This document shows, piece after piece, positions 14,301-26,799 of a stretch of 64,000 nucleotides of DNA. Positions within the stretch are counted from its first letter, which is position 1. Every line of letters begins with the position of its first letter. Where the stretch lies: NCBI GenBank assembly GCA_905250075.1, contig CAJNOP010000035.1, forward strand, positions 1,408,971-1,472,970, given 5' to 3'. The position numbers and the translations under genes were made by a program. The notes beneath the pieces were generated by a model, which saw only the letters and a program-made list of their open reading frames with translations, did no database searches and had not been told where the DNA came from. The DNA is from Rotaria sp. Silwood1 (lineage: Eukaryota > Rotifera > Eurotatoria > Philodinida > Philodinidae).

Positions 14301-15544
14301 ATCTCTTCAACAATAAGTTTGAAAAGAATTAAAAAATTATTTTTTGAGATAATTGAAAAAAATATTTGCTAAATATAACATCACCTGAATATATTCATCA
14401 ATCAAATTTTTCAAGAAGATTATTTTGTCATTTCTATGCTAAGAATATTTCTCATTAAGAAATATTTATCCATGGCTTTAAACTATTTATTTATGAATAT
14501 ATATTAAATAAATTATTCGAAAATGTTTATATATATTTTATCAAATTCTAAAACCATCAAAAGCATATATATTATTTTCTATTCAGTTCATCGATCAAAT
14601 TTTCTACACTTGGAAAGATCGTATTTCATTGTAAACAAAACAAAACAAAAAAAAGTATATATAATATCTATAAGAATAATGATAATTTATTCATGTTTCT
14701 CAAGATCCAATCGAAATCCAACACATTAGTTTTGTTTTTTTGATCATCGATTGAAAAAATATCACAGTTCATAAACTTTCCTTTTATTTTCTCTATTTAA
14801 AAAACAATCAATATACACTTTTTATTTTCTGAACTAATAATAAAAGAAATTTAGTTTTAAGATTTTACTATTTTAACTTTAATTGACATTTGAATGATAA
14901 CAACCTCTTTTTAACAAGAAAAACTTCTTATTCAGTACTATTTGTGACATTAACACTCATCATTTTATCATATTTTAATACATTTTGACATTAAGAATAA
15001 TGAATAAAGTGCAAAAAAAGAAAAAATACGGTGCGACATCTATAGCTTAAAATTGCTATATGCGTTTTTTATAATTTTTAATAATTTATTCTATTATTTG
15101 AAAACATTTTCTCAAACGAAATATTAATTTATTATTTTTCTGAAAAAATAACTTTTTTTTTTAAAGCTTTTATTGAGGTCAATTATATTTGGTTATGGTA
15201 TTATTAGTCAGCCGAAAAAAAAAATCAGACAGATCTACAGACAACAGTAATCATTCGGGACAAAAAACATTGATGAAAAAAAAAAACGATTTTTTTTCTT
15301 TTTTCGTTAAATATATTTTAGATTATTTTATGAAATATTTTTTATTTATCAATTTAAATAAATGTTATCGCAAAAGATTAATCCGATCTTAGAAGATCTA
15401 ACAACTCAAGAATCTACATGTAGCATTAATCATATTTTAAAGAGAATGATATTAACTATTTGAAGACGAATTTTGTTTCTCATATTAGAAAACATTTTTT
15501 TGAAAAAAAAAATCAAGAATTCATTAAAAAAGAAAAAGTAAATC

Positions 15545-18500
15545 ATGGCAGATCTTGAAGCCGTTTTAGCAGATGTTTCCTATTTAATGGCAATGGAAAA
15601 ATCAAAATCTACACCAGCTGCTTCAGCAAGTAAAAAAATAGTGCTACCTGATCGATCGTATGTTATTATATATTTTTGTTATATATATATAAAATATTAT
15701 TTTTTTGATTTAATTTAATAGAGTACGAAGTGTTACACATAAACATTTACAAAAAATGTATGAAAATTCATTTGATAAAATTTTTAATCAACAAATTGGT
15801 ATGTACTATTTTTATTTTGTTTTATTATTATTATGTGAGAAAATCAAATAATTCTCGATTTTTCTTTTTTTTTATTAAGTGATATTGTTTATTCTGTCAT
15901 AAATGATATTAACGGATGATGTTACTAAGCAGTCGCACTACTATTTCTTGTTGTTGTTTTTTGTTTGAGTTTCTTCGTATTTGATTGCTATCCAAGTGCT
16001 AATCGGTTTTTGTATACTATTACTTATAATGTCGAGCCCTTTAATAACAAACATATTCTTTTCTATATTTTGTTTTTTTTTTGATAACGATCTTGATTAT
16101 TATCTTGCCACCTGAAAAGATCATTTGGAATAGTTTTTCTTTCTTTTTTTTCTTTGTTCTTTCAATAGAGATGATTGAATAAAAAATACTAAGAAAAATA
16201 TTTGATATAAACCGTCAGTATTTGTATTAGCACTCGTACCGACTCTTTAATTCAATTGTCATATTCATAAACAAGGAAACGATGACAAAAGCAACGCGAT
16301 AATTGTATCATATCGCTAGATTATTCTTTTTTTTCTTTTTTACTTTGTTGTGCTAATGAATCTGTACTGTTTTAGGCCTTCATCTCATTTTTTTTCCTTT
16401 TTCTCGTTTCTGCATTCTCGTTATTTTCCTTTTTTGCGCTTCTTTAAAGCTGAAAGCAGAAGAGTGTCATCTATTCCTACTTCCCTCCGGTCCTTTCTTT
16501 TCTCAGGTGATGATAGTGCTGTTCACAACGCTTTTCTTTTTCTTGTATTGCACGCATGAGCATCAAATCTCTGTGGGATATTGTTTTCTAACTAGTCAAT
16601 CTCTAACATGCAAACGGTTTTTGATATCAATTGAAGAAAAAAAAAAAAAAGATTATTATTTATATCTTTAATTTTTCTTCTTCTTCTTCTTTTAGGATTT
16701 CTTCTTTTCAAAGAATATTGTTCAAGTTTATGTGATGAACCTGTGCCTCAATTAAAATTCTATGAAGAGGTCTATTTTTTGTTTTTTTTTTTAATTAGTA
16801 AAATACGAAAAAAAAAAACTCTCATTTTGAAAACTAATTAATATTTAGATAAAACGATTTGAAAAACTTGAAACAGATGAAGAACGATGGCGTGTTGGAA
16901 AAGAAATTTATGATCAATTTATAATGAGAGAACTTCTTTCGAATTCTCATGTAAATATTTTTTTTCTCTTCGTCAATCTTTATTCTTTATTTTTTTATTA
17001 TTATTGTCTTCATTTTTTAAAGACATACTCAGAACGAGCAATTGAAAGTGTAAAAAAGCATCTATCAAAATATAATCCAAATAATCCAAAAAATTCTTTA
17101 CCATCAAATCTATTTGAACCATATAAAAAAGAAATATGTGATCTATTACGTGGAAGAATATTTGACAAATTTATTGAATCAGAAAAATATACAAGATTTT
17201 GTCAATGGAAAAATTTTGAACTTAATATTCAGGTTTTATATAAAACAATCATATTTAACTATTTCAAATCAATTATTTATTATTTTTAGTTAACGATGAA
17301 CGATTTTAGTGTACATAGAATAATAGGTCGTGGTGGTTTTGGTGAAGTTTATGGATGTCGAAAAGCAGATACAGGAAAAATGTAAATTTAAACTTTTAAT
17401 ATAATTTACAGAAAAAAAAAAAAACGTGATTTAATTTCTTTTGAAAGGTATGCTATGAAATGTCTTGATAAAAAACGTATTAAAATGAAGCAAGGTGAAA
17501 CATTAGCATTGAATGAACGTATTATGCTTTCACTTGTCAGCATTGGCGTACGTTGATTATTATCTTTCTTTATGTAGTTTTTTTTTTTATGGCTTCTTTC
17601 GTTGTTAAGGAGGAAGGTTGTCCATTTATCGTCTGTATGACATATGCATTTCATACAACGGATAAACTTTGTTTTATACTTGATTTAATGAATGGTAAAG
17701 TTTTTCTTTAAAAACAAAATTATTTGAGAAATTAATTTTTTTGTTTTTTTTTTTTAAATAAGGTGGTGATCTTCATTATCATTTATCTCAACATGGTGTT
17801 TTTGCTGAAAAAGAAGTTAAATTTTATGCAGCTGAAATTATTTTAGGATTAGAACATATGCATCTTAGATCAGTTGTTTATCGGGATCTTAAAGTAAGAT
17901 TTAGTTTTTTAAATTCTAATTATTATTTTGTTGTTTTTTCTTATTAAATAAAATAGCCTGCAAATATTTTACTTGATGAACATGGTCATGTACGTATATC
18001 AGATTTGGGTTTAGCTTGTGATTTTTCAAAGAAAAAGCCACATGCAAGTGTTGGTACACATGGTTATATGGCACCAGAAGTATTAGCTAAAGGTGTTGCT
18101 TATGATTCAAGTGCTGATTGGTTTTCATTCGGTTGTATGCTTTATAAATTACTTAAAGGACATAGTCCATTTCGACAACATAAAACAAAAGATAAACATG
18201 AAATTGATAAAATGACCATGTCAATGGTATAAAATAATATAAATAAGATTTTATTTATTTCTATTTCAATTTAGACAATTGAATTACCTGAAACAATGAC
18301 AAATGAAATGCGTACATTATTAGAAGGATTACTTCAACGTGATGTTGATAAACGACTTGGTTGTATGGGCAGATTGTAAATACGTTTTTTTTTTTTTCTT
18401 CTTTTTGATAATAATGATTTTTTATTTTATTAATTTATAATAGAGCTGAAGAAGTAAAAGAACATCCATTTTTTAAAGATATGGATTGGAAACAAGTTTA

Positions 18501-20593
18501 TTTATTAAAATTAATTCCACCATTGATTCCACCACGCGGAGAAGTTAATGCAGCTGATGCTTTTGATATTGGAAATTTTGATGAAGATGATACCAAAGGA
18601 ATTAAAGTAAAAAGAATATTTTGTTAAACAAAAAAAAACGAAAATTATTATTTTTATTTCGATTTAATTAGTTAACAGAAGCTGATCAAGAATTATATAA
18701 AAATTTTCCAATTGTTATTTCTGAACGATGGCAACAAGAAATAACTGGTAAATAATTAATTTTTCTTTTAAATATCAAAAAAAAAAATTTCTCTTTATTA
18801 TTTAGAATCTGTATTTGATACAGTTAATCAAGAAACCGATAAAATTGAACAAAAACGACGTGCAAAATTTAAACAAAATAATATTTATGATGATGAAAAA
18901 ACATCTGATCTAATTTTACAAGGACAATTAAAAAAAAATACAGGAACATTTGGATTTTCATGGCAAATACGTTATACAAAATTATATCCAAATCGTCTTG
19001 AATTACATTATGAAAAGGGTGATAAAGATCCAGAGGTAAAATTTATTTTAGAATAAGAAAATAAAATCTTTTCTTTTTTTTCTTATTATTATTAAACCTT
19101 AACTAAGTTTAAGTCACAAAAAAAAAGAAAGACATCTGATTTGTATTCGATTAATAACTTACATTAAAGATATTAAAATTACTTTTTTTTTAATTGTTTT
19201 GTGAAATAAGATCTAGCAGAAAATGTCCTGATCTTTCTCATCAATATTTGAAGATATCTGAAAGATAGAAATAAGAATCAAGGGTTCTGTCTTTCGCTTT
19301 TTTTTTTTTTTGTTTTCAATAGCTCTTGTAACATAAAACACTTAATGTCATCTTCAATTGTAAACATACAATAAAAATAATATACAGAAATTCATCAATA
19401 GACAAATATATTGATGATAAAATTCTCGTTGACAATACAAACGACTTCATCATCTAACAAAAGTTATATTCAAAGATTTTCAAATGTAACTCAAATAAAT
19501 TATATACTAAATTATGTTAAAGCACGTTTAAAGGATAATTTCAATGTGAGATGAATAGCACGTTTGATCAACGGAAATTGTCGTTTATTGATATATCCTT
19601 TCAAGTGAATGTTATATAAATAAAAGAAAAACATTTTATATAACGAATTAAATATGAATTGAATAATTAAAAGATTGAGCCTGTTTTAATAAAGAAAAAC
19701 AAAAAAAAAGATTATCTTTTAAAACACAGACTTCATAAAATGTTGCCATAATTGTCTTATGTTCTATGTTAAAGATCAATATTTTTCTTTTCGGATGAAT
19801 GATAATAATTAGGTAATCGTCCTAGAAGGTCATGTTATTTACACAAACTTATTTTGAACTAAATATACTTTTTTAAGTTACAGATCATTTCGAAGTATAT
19901 TAATAAAAAAAAAGAACTTTTTTTTTTTTTATTTCAATACAATTAGGTTTATACTATGGAAAGAATTGAACATATTGATTCAAAAGAATGTAAAGGACAA
20001 AAAACAATAACAATACATTTAAGAGGTGGTAATGAACCACGTTTAATGCTTTCACCACAAGTAAGATTTTAGTTTTCGATTTTAAAATAAATATATTTCT
20101 ATTCACGTCAACGTATTCGTCTTATTTACACATTGATGTTTATTTGTTGTTTTTTCTTGTGTCGCATTAAAAAAAAAACAATACAGAATTTATTTGTATA
20201 TCAATATGCATGTTTTGATTTGCTTTCGTTATCTGTCAATGTATTGAATTTCGTGTTTGTATTAGCATGAATAGAGAAATCATTGAGTGTTTTTTTTTTC
20301 TTTTTTTCTTTTGACTTACTTGGAAACATAGTATAAATCTCCCATAGGATGAAGTATCATGGATTGAATGGAAAAAAGCATTATATGATACACTTGTTGC
20401 ATCACAACAACATTTAACTGTTAGTGAAAAAGCATCAAAAATTTATGGAGCTGATGTAAGTAGTACAACATCCATAAGTGGTAATTCAAATCAACAATCA
20501 TCTTCGGGCAATTATCATAATTCGTCATCGTCTGGTGGTAATCTTAGTGCAATAAAGAAAAGTAATGTTGCAGCAGCTGCACTTCAAGATTAG
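15545..20593 (+). CDS. GRK2: G protein-coupled receptor kinase 2 (beta-adrenergic receptor kinase)
   Basis: Sixteen exons give 727 aa (vertebrate GRK2 about 689): 15545-15657, 15722-15798, 16696-16769, 16849-16950, 17023-17232, 17290-17381, 17448-17547, 17610-17694, 17763-17893, 17957-18226, 18275-18375, 18444-18606, 18672-18747, 18806-19035, 19947-20060 and 20348-20593. The N-terminus [16 protein letters not shown] is the GRK2/3 signature that docks on activated receptors. An RGS-homology domain covers about residues 50-180. The AGC-type kinase domain starts about residue 195: glycine loop [10 protein letters not shown], lysine in YAMKCL, catalytic loop YRDLKPANILL, DLG in place of DFG, and [13 protein letters not shown]-terminal PH domain (about 567-672) with ILQGQLKK and WIEWKKAL is the part that recruits GRK2 to membranes through Gbeta-gamma and PIP2. 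The enzyme phosphorylates agonist-bound GPCRs to desensitise them. The tail after the PH domain is Ser/Asn/Gly-rich and not conserved. An AATAAA lies at 20615-20620. Most introns are short; those after exons 2 and 14 are about 0.9 kb. Confidence 0.97.
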
Positions 20594-20898
20594 CAAATGT
20601 CAATTTTAACGTAAAATAAATTTTACTTTAAATAAGAAAAAAAAAACGTTTTTTTTTTCTTTCTGTGTTTTGGGAAACAATAATTTGTTGTATTCTTTTC
20701 TTTTCTTTTTCTCTATTTCGATTTGTTTTTAGTCGTTTCATCGCTGAACTATTACTGTTGCTGCTTTTGTTGTCATTCAAATTTCCTTTTTCCTTCCTTT
20801 AAAATATTTGTTTTCGACTTTTTTTCATTTGTTTCTTCTTATTAAAAAAACCTGTGGTATCTCGAAAAAAAAAAAAGAAAAATATCGAACATTTATAG

Positions 20899-21108
20899 GA
20901 TATCGTCTCATTTCATGAATGGCGTATGGCATTAAATGAAGCTTTAAATAAATCAACATTAACTCTTCATTCATCGAAAAAAATCGGACGATTATTAATG
21001 CCAAATGGTAGTGGATCTGGAAATACTACACAACATACCACTGCTACAACAATATCATCCAATGTCGCTCAACATTCACCACCATCACCACAACAGCAAC
21101 AACAATAA
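20899..21108 (+). CDS. GRK2: Alternative terminal exon of GRK2 (duplicated PH-domain C-terminal helix)
   Basis: After an acceptor ending TTATAG, this 70-codon block opens in the same phase as the regular last exon and is homologous to its start: DIVSFHEWRMALNEALNKS here against [19 protein letters not shown] at 20348. Joined to the donor at 20060 it gives a complete 715-aa GRK2 with a different end of the PH domain and a different tail (GRLLMPNGSGSG, then Thr/Ser/Pro and poly-Gln). I read it as a tandem duplication of the terminal exon used as a mutually exclusive 3' exon. Whether it is expressed cannot be told from DNA; it could also be a decaying copy, although its frame is open and its acceptor intact. 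Confidence 0.8.
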   Translation, partial: DIVSFHEWRMALNEALNKSTLTLHSSKKIGRLLMPNGSGSGNTTQHTTATTISSNVAQHSPPSPQQQQQ

Positions 21109-21650
21109 TTATGAAATTTGGCGTATATTTTTTCTTTTTTCTACTTCTATGTTTATCTCATTTTCTAGTCATTCTAGCCTTTCGTTTCTTTTTTTTTATA
21201 GTCGGTGGTTTGATCTGACAACAAAGCTATTCCTTCTTGTCTCTTTGACCTCTATTCTTTTAATGTATATAGTTATATATATATATATATATATTCGAAA
21301 AAAGAAAACAGTGAAAAGCCAAATTAGTCTATGTTCGTCACACACGTACATAAAACCTTTCTTTCTTTCTTTGTCGTACTTCTTGTTGATGTTGTTGGTT
21401 ATTAAATTTTTTTCCTTTTCGTTTGTTTTTTCTCAGTCTCTTTTTTTTTTTTCTATTTGGCCAGAAAATAATACTAATGAACAAATAAATTGACATCGAA
21501 CGATAGTTTCCTTCGAGTATTATTCAAAATTACAGGTTAATTTTCTTTTTTCTTTTAGATTTAATTTGTTTTTGTTTTTTTATTTCGTTAAATAAAATTA
21601 TTAGTATCGTTTTCCGTCCATGGATAATCTCATGTGATTATTGTCATACA
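21109..21650 (+). other. GRK2 3' flank and promoter side of the IgSF gene
   Basis: T-rich and (AT)n sequence (the AT run lies near 21272-21294). It probably holds the 3' UTR of the longer GRK2 transcript and the upstream region of the gene starting at 21651. The 162-codon frame running from 21005 is a frame-shifted shadow of the GRK2 exon extended into T-rich DNA. Confidence 0.5.
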
Positions 21651-24600
21651 ATGGCTGTTAAAGCTTTTCTCGGTAAGAATTTATTGATAAAAAAAAACCA
21701 AGAAAAAGATTTGTTGCATTGCAAAGAAACGGCACAAAGGAACAGGATTTAGACTCTTCATGAATTTATTTTCTATAAATTGTAATTGTTTTTATGACAA
21801 GTTTTTCTTCAACAATATATTATTAATAAGATTACATTATTTTTCAATTAATTATCATGTCTTGAAATCAAAAAACTAAATAAAGAACGATTAGCTAACG
21901 AATACTAAACTTTGTGTTTTTTTTTTAAACAAAAAAATCTCATCATTCTAATTCTTAACTAAAAAGAATAATCAATATACTTGAAAAATAATCTTTAAAC
22001 TCATAAAAACTTTCTTGAAAAAAATTAATATTAAACATAAAGCATGTTGGAATAATATATTAATAGAAATTATTAATTCAATATCAATTTTTTTCAAGAT
22101 TTAATTCTCTCACATTGAAATCCAAATTCAATAAAAATTTGAGAATTATATTTGATTAATCTAAAAATTTCTTTAGTCTTTATTGTTGTATTACCACGGC
22201 TTATTATTGGCCAATTATCATATATACATCCCGGACAGTATGGCATTAATGCTAATAGTGATATGTTTCAACAACAACAAATGCATCAACAACAGCAACA
22301 AATGCAACAACAACAACTTCCAATACAACAACAGCAGCAGCTTCCAATACAACAGCCGCAACTTCCAATACAACAGCAGCAGCAGCAACAGCTTCCAATA
22401 CAACAGCCACAGATTCCAATTCAACAGCAACAGCTTCCGATGCACCAACAACAACAACAACATCAAATGCATCATCATCAGCAACAACAACAACCACAAA
22501 TGCATCCTCAACAACAATACTATCAAGGAAATATGCAAGGTCCTTCGATTCAATCTCCTGAATCAATTCTACCAATTCAACAACAACAACAGCAGCTACC
22601 ATTTTCTAATCAATATCAACAACCTACAAATGAACATATAGCTGGACAAGCTCCATTACCTTCAATTATTCCAAGTGAACGTTATTTAGTTGGAAATTTA
22701 TCAGAACCATTTTCATTTCATGTTGCACCATCATCAACAAGAGTAACTTATTTAGGTTTAAATGGTTATTCATTATATATAACTGGTATGGGTTTTTCAA
22801 ATAAATCAAAATTTAATTATGATGAATTAAATAATCGTTTAACTATTATTTCACTTGATTCAACAACAGTTGGTTATTATTCAGCAGTTGATGCTAATTG
22901 GCAAACATTTATTACTATTATCAGTGCTATTAATGGTAATTCATTGCAAAACAAGAAAATAATTCTTTTTATATTATTATAATAATATGTTTTTGTTTGT
23001 TTTTTTTCATTTAGTTTCTTCTTTACAAATTCATAATTTTCATACAAGTGAAGATAATAATGGTTCATCACTTGTATATTGTTCTGTATCAATAATTCGT
23101 TCAACATTTAAATTAAGTGAACCACCATCATCATTATCAAATAATTTAGCTATATTACCACCATCATCTTTACCATCATCATCAAGAACATCATCATCAT
23201 CAATATTAACTGGTACTGAAAATTTACCACGTCTTGATTTATTTATATCTACACGTATACAATCACCAACATTATTAAATAATAAAATATATAATGATAC
23301 ATTAAATGAACAAATTTTTACACGTACAATATCAATTCCACGTCCATTAACACGTGCTGATCATAATGGAACAATTCAATGTCAAGTTGAATCAAATAAT
23401 AATATTGATATTTTTCTTATTAAAACAGTTCCTATTAATGTTGAATGTAAGTTTAACATCAAATAAATATATATAAATATAATTTATTATTTTTATATAT
23501 AGATGGACCTAATTTAGAAGCAGGTGCTTTACCAACTATTACTTTAGAAAATGAAGCATTAAAAATGATTTCAATAGAATGTCAAATAGAAGCAAATCCA
23601 ACACCATCATATGTTTGGTATGATATGTCAAATAATAATATAAATATATCAACAGGTATGATGTCATATTATGGTCATCAAAATCCATATGGACAACAAT
23701 ATCCATTACAACCATCATCAAATATACCAACAACTGGATTATCTGTATTTGGTACAACAAGACAAGTACAAAGAATTTATCAAAATCCAGGACAATATGC
23801 TATGCAATGTCAAGCACAATCAAGAGGAAAAACAATTAAACAAGAATTTTTTATTACTGTTATTCGTAAGTTATTTTTTTCTCTTGAAAATTATTTATCT
23901 CAAAGAAATTTTTCGAAATATATTATATCCTTATTGAATTCAACATTGAATCATCCTAGTAAGTTTTCATTTAGTCAATCCTATACAGTATGATCATATT
24001 TTTTTATATGAAAAAATGATTTTAAACTTAAATTATTGTTTAAGAAAAGGTTCTTAAAGTAAATAGAATACTTTTGTTTTTTTTAGTTTTAAACAAGATG
24101 AATGTATCCTTGTTGAAGTATTGAATTTACAATAATTGTCTATTTTACTGAGAATTCTTTATATAATAATCTTTCAATTTGAAATAAATTAATTTATTTA
24201 TGCATTGTAAACTGAAACTATAATGATAAAATTGAATAGATCTTCTTACAGTAATATTATATTCATGATTTTTTAGAAATATTCTCATTTTCTTGTTGTC
24301 AACTAAAAATCTTCATAATTTCATGATATTTAAGTATATATTTACACGATTGTGATGTGTTATTTTATTATATTTAGTCTATTAAAAAAAAAGAATTTCT
24401 ATTAAATTATTAATGAACTATTTATTATAAAGTAGAATAAATATAAATATCTATATTATATTTATTTAAATTATTTATAGATTCTTTTTATTTTATGATC
24501 GAACTGTGTAGTTCATTTGATATTCAATTGATTGATTGATCTTTAATAGTAGCTAGCTTATCATTGACATTTACTATTATTATCAGGTCAATCATGATGA

Positions 24601-26799
24601 AAGTTACTTTCGAACATTTGTATCAGTTACGAAATTAACCTTTTTGTTTGTAAACATTTTCGTGAAATTCTATACAAATAAAATCTACTAATACTTTAGT
24701 TTAAATCAATACAAACATTAAATAATAATCACAAGAATAAAAAAACGATAATAATTATGTTTACAATTAAATTTAATCTAATATTTATAATAAATAAGAT
24801 TCTAAACTCTCATATATATGCACAAAATCTATGTTTAGATAAGTAATATTGGCATGAGTAAGAGAGAAAAATAAAAGTAAGAATATATTTCTGTAACGTT
24901 CCGTGAAATTATGCTGTTATTTTTTGGTTGTTATATGCATGATTATATTGTTTTGTTCCCATGCTTTTTTTTTCAACCATTTTTATTTAAAAAAAAAAAT
25001 GAAAAAAAAACAAAAAAAAGATTTTTGTTAAACTAGTTTTTATTGTTCCTATTTCTTATTAGCTTCATCTAGTGGATTGAAAAGAGGTGGAGATACAGAT
25101 GGAACTCGAGGAAGTAAGTTTAATTAAATTAAACATTACTTTATTAATATATATATATATTAGAATCATATAAAATTCCGATGATTATTGGACTCTGTAT
25201 TGGTGGTATTTTACTACTTGTTATTATTGCTATTATAATAGCTGCAATTATTTTTTTAAAACGTCGTAAAACTAATACTAATGAAAAACGTTTACCATCT
25301 GGTATGTTATTTTTATTTCTTATCTAATAAATCATTAAAATATTTATTTTCTATTATAGTAGAAAAATTATCGAATGAGTAAGTTAATGTTTTTTTTTGT
25401 TTTTTGTTTCTAATAATTATTTATAATATTTAAGTAAACAAGGAAAAAATCGTTGGGGTCATAATAGTAATTTACCAATTGATTATACAAAATATAAACA
25501 TGAAGTATTAAAAGGTGATTCATCATCAACATCACATTTAGTTGAATCAGCTGAAAGTAGTACAAGTCAAGTTCCATCAATACCAAAACGTTCATCATCA
25601 ATGACAAGTACACATTCATCATATCGTCAAGCTCCTCCTCCTGTTCCATTACCACTTTCATATCAAGAAGCAAATACATTTCCAGGTTCTCGTCCACCAC
25701 CACTACCACCATCAAAACCTTCCTATTCACCTGATAATGATGATATTGATGATGATATTGATACTAGTGTTAATGCTATGCCATTAACAACAAATCGATC
25801 ACGAACAATAACACCATTTGGTTCACATAAATCACTTACAGAATCAATACAATCATTAAGATCTAATCAACAACCAGGATTATCATTACCTGTTAAAAAA
25901 CGTTCACATGAACCTCCACCATTACCACCATCAATTATATCAAAACATGATCAACAAACATCTTCACCAAAATTATTTAATGCTAAAAAAGATTATCAAC
26001 ATCATCAATATCATAATCCAGCACAATTAAAAGTTCATCAACAAACAAAACCTAATGATATATCATCAGATGAAGATGAATTAGAACATCAACAACAATT
26101 AAATAATACTACCGAAGATTCAGCTGTATGTATATTTTGTAAAGAAAAATATCTTTAAATTCTATCACAATTATAAATAAATTTAACACATCTTCTTTTT
26201 CTATATATATTGATTAATCTATTCAAATTAGTTTTTTTCGTTATACATTGGGATAAAAGGAATAATGAGATATATTTATTCTATGCATGTATCATCTATT
26301 ATATTGATCAAATATTTTTCTTTCAGTTTCTTCCGAAAAAATTTACATTTCGTGTGGTAAGTTATTTTGTATCAATTGTTATCAACGATGTTAAATGTTC
26401 TCGGTTGTTTTTTTTTGCCTGATATATCATGCATTTACGCTCTTGCTCATATTTGATGAAACATTTTTTTTATTACCCCGCTTATGTTTTGCTTATTCAT
26501 TGCGTTCTATATCAATAATTAATCTTTTCTATTTATAAATATTTTGTTCGTATTTATAATAGAAAGCAGGACCTGGAGCGCCAACAAAAACATCATCAGC
26601 TTATAATCAAAAAGAATATCATCAACAACAGCAACAACAGCATGGGCGTCGAGTAAGAACACCACCACCACCACAACAAATGGTTGTCCATCAACCAACA
26701 ACAGTACATCATGATGAAGTTCCACCAGCTTATCATCAAGTTTCTAATCCGCCTTCTTCATCTACTGCTTATGCATATCAAGAACCAACTGAAGTTTAA
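21651..26799 (+). CDS. Single-pass Ig-superfamily membrane protein with Gln-rich N-terminus
   Basis: Nine exons give 903 aa: 21651-21672, 22177-22935, 23015-23446, 23503-23865, 25063-25113, 25164-25301, 25360-25378, 25435-26125 and 26563-26799. A 22-bp first exon, joined across a 504-bp intron, completes a clean signal peptide (MAVKAFLVFIVVL, cleavage near IIGQ). Residues about 32-155 are Gln-rich with repeated QQ-LPIQQ blocks. An Ig-like segment without its cysteine pair follows (about 170-258). Two C2-type Ig domains come next: one carries LVYCSVS and GTIQCQVES, the other SIECQIEANPTPSYVWY and GQYAMQCQAQS. One transmembrane helix lies at about 547-573 (GLCIGGILLLVIIAII) and ends in KRRK. 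The roughly 330-aa cytoplasmic tail is rich in SH3-type proline runs (PPPLPPSKPS, EPPPLPPS) and contains PPAY, a WW-type motif. The architecture suggests a cell-adhesion or signalling receptor of the nephrin/kirrel style, but no orthologue is certain. A small extra exon in the 1.2-kb intron before 25063 cannot be excluded. Confidence 0.82.
22259..22616 (+). repeat. CAA/CAG-rich low-complexity coding repeat
   Basis: Runs of CAA and CAG encode the poly-Gln part of the IgSF ectodomain, in recurring units of CTTCCAATACAACAGC type (LPIQQ). The same DNA opens long frames on both strands, which are shadows. Confidence 0.9.

Larger units (their letters stand above)
9104..15544. other. Intergenic region, no gene seen
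   Basis: About 6.4 kb between the minus-strand nuclear receptor and the plus-strand GRK2, whose 5' ends face each other. It contains the large palindrome and the N gap described separately, a long poly-T run near 14235-14255, and otherwise A/T-rich sequence. The frames at 12592-12786, 14523-14729 and 15189-15392 are low-complexity and unsupported. Regulatory sequence for both genes presumably lies at the two edges, but no specific site is recognisable. Confidence 0.6.

Noticed and set aside
16350-16559. 69-codon Phe/Ser-rich frame in GRK2 intron 2
   Set aside because: The exons on both sides join directly in frame and rebuild the conserved RH domain; the translation is T-rich noise.
22183-22641. 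Long frames on both strands over the Gln-rich exon (Asn/Ser-rich, Leu-rich and Val-rich translations)
   Set aside because: They are other frames of the CAA/CAG repeat; only the Gln frame carries the signal peptide and joins to the Ig exons.
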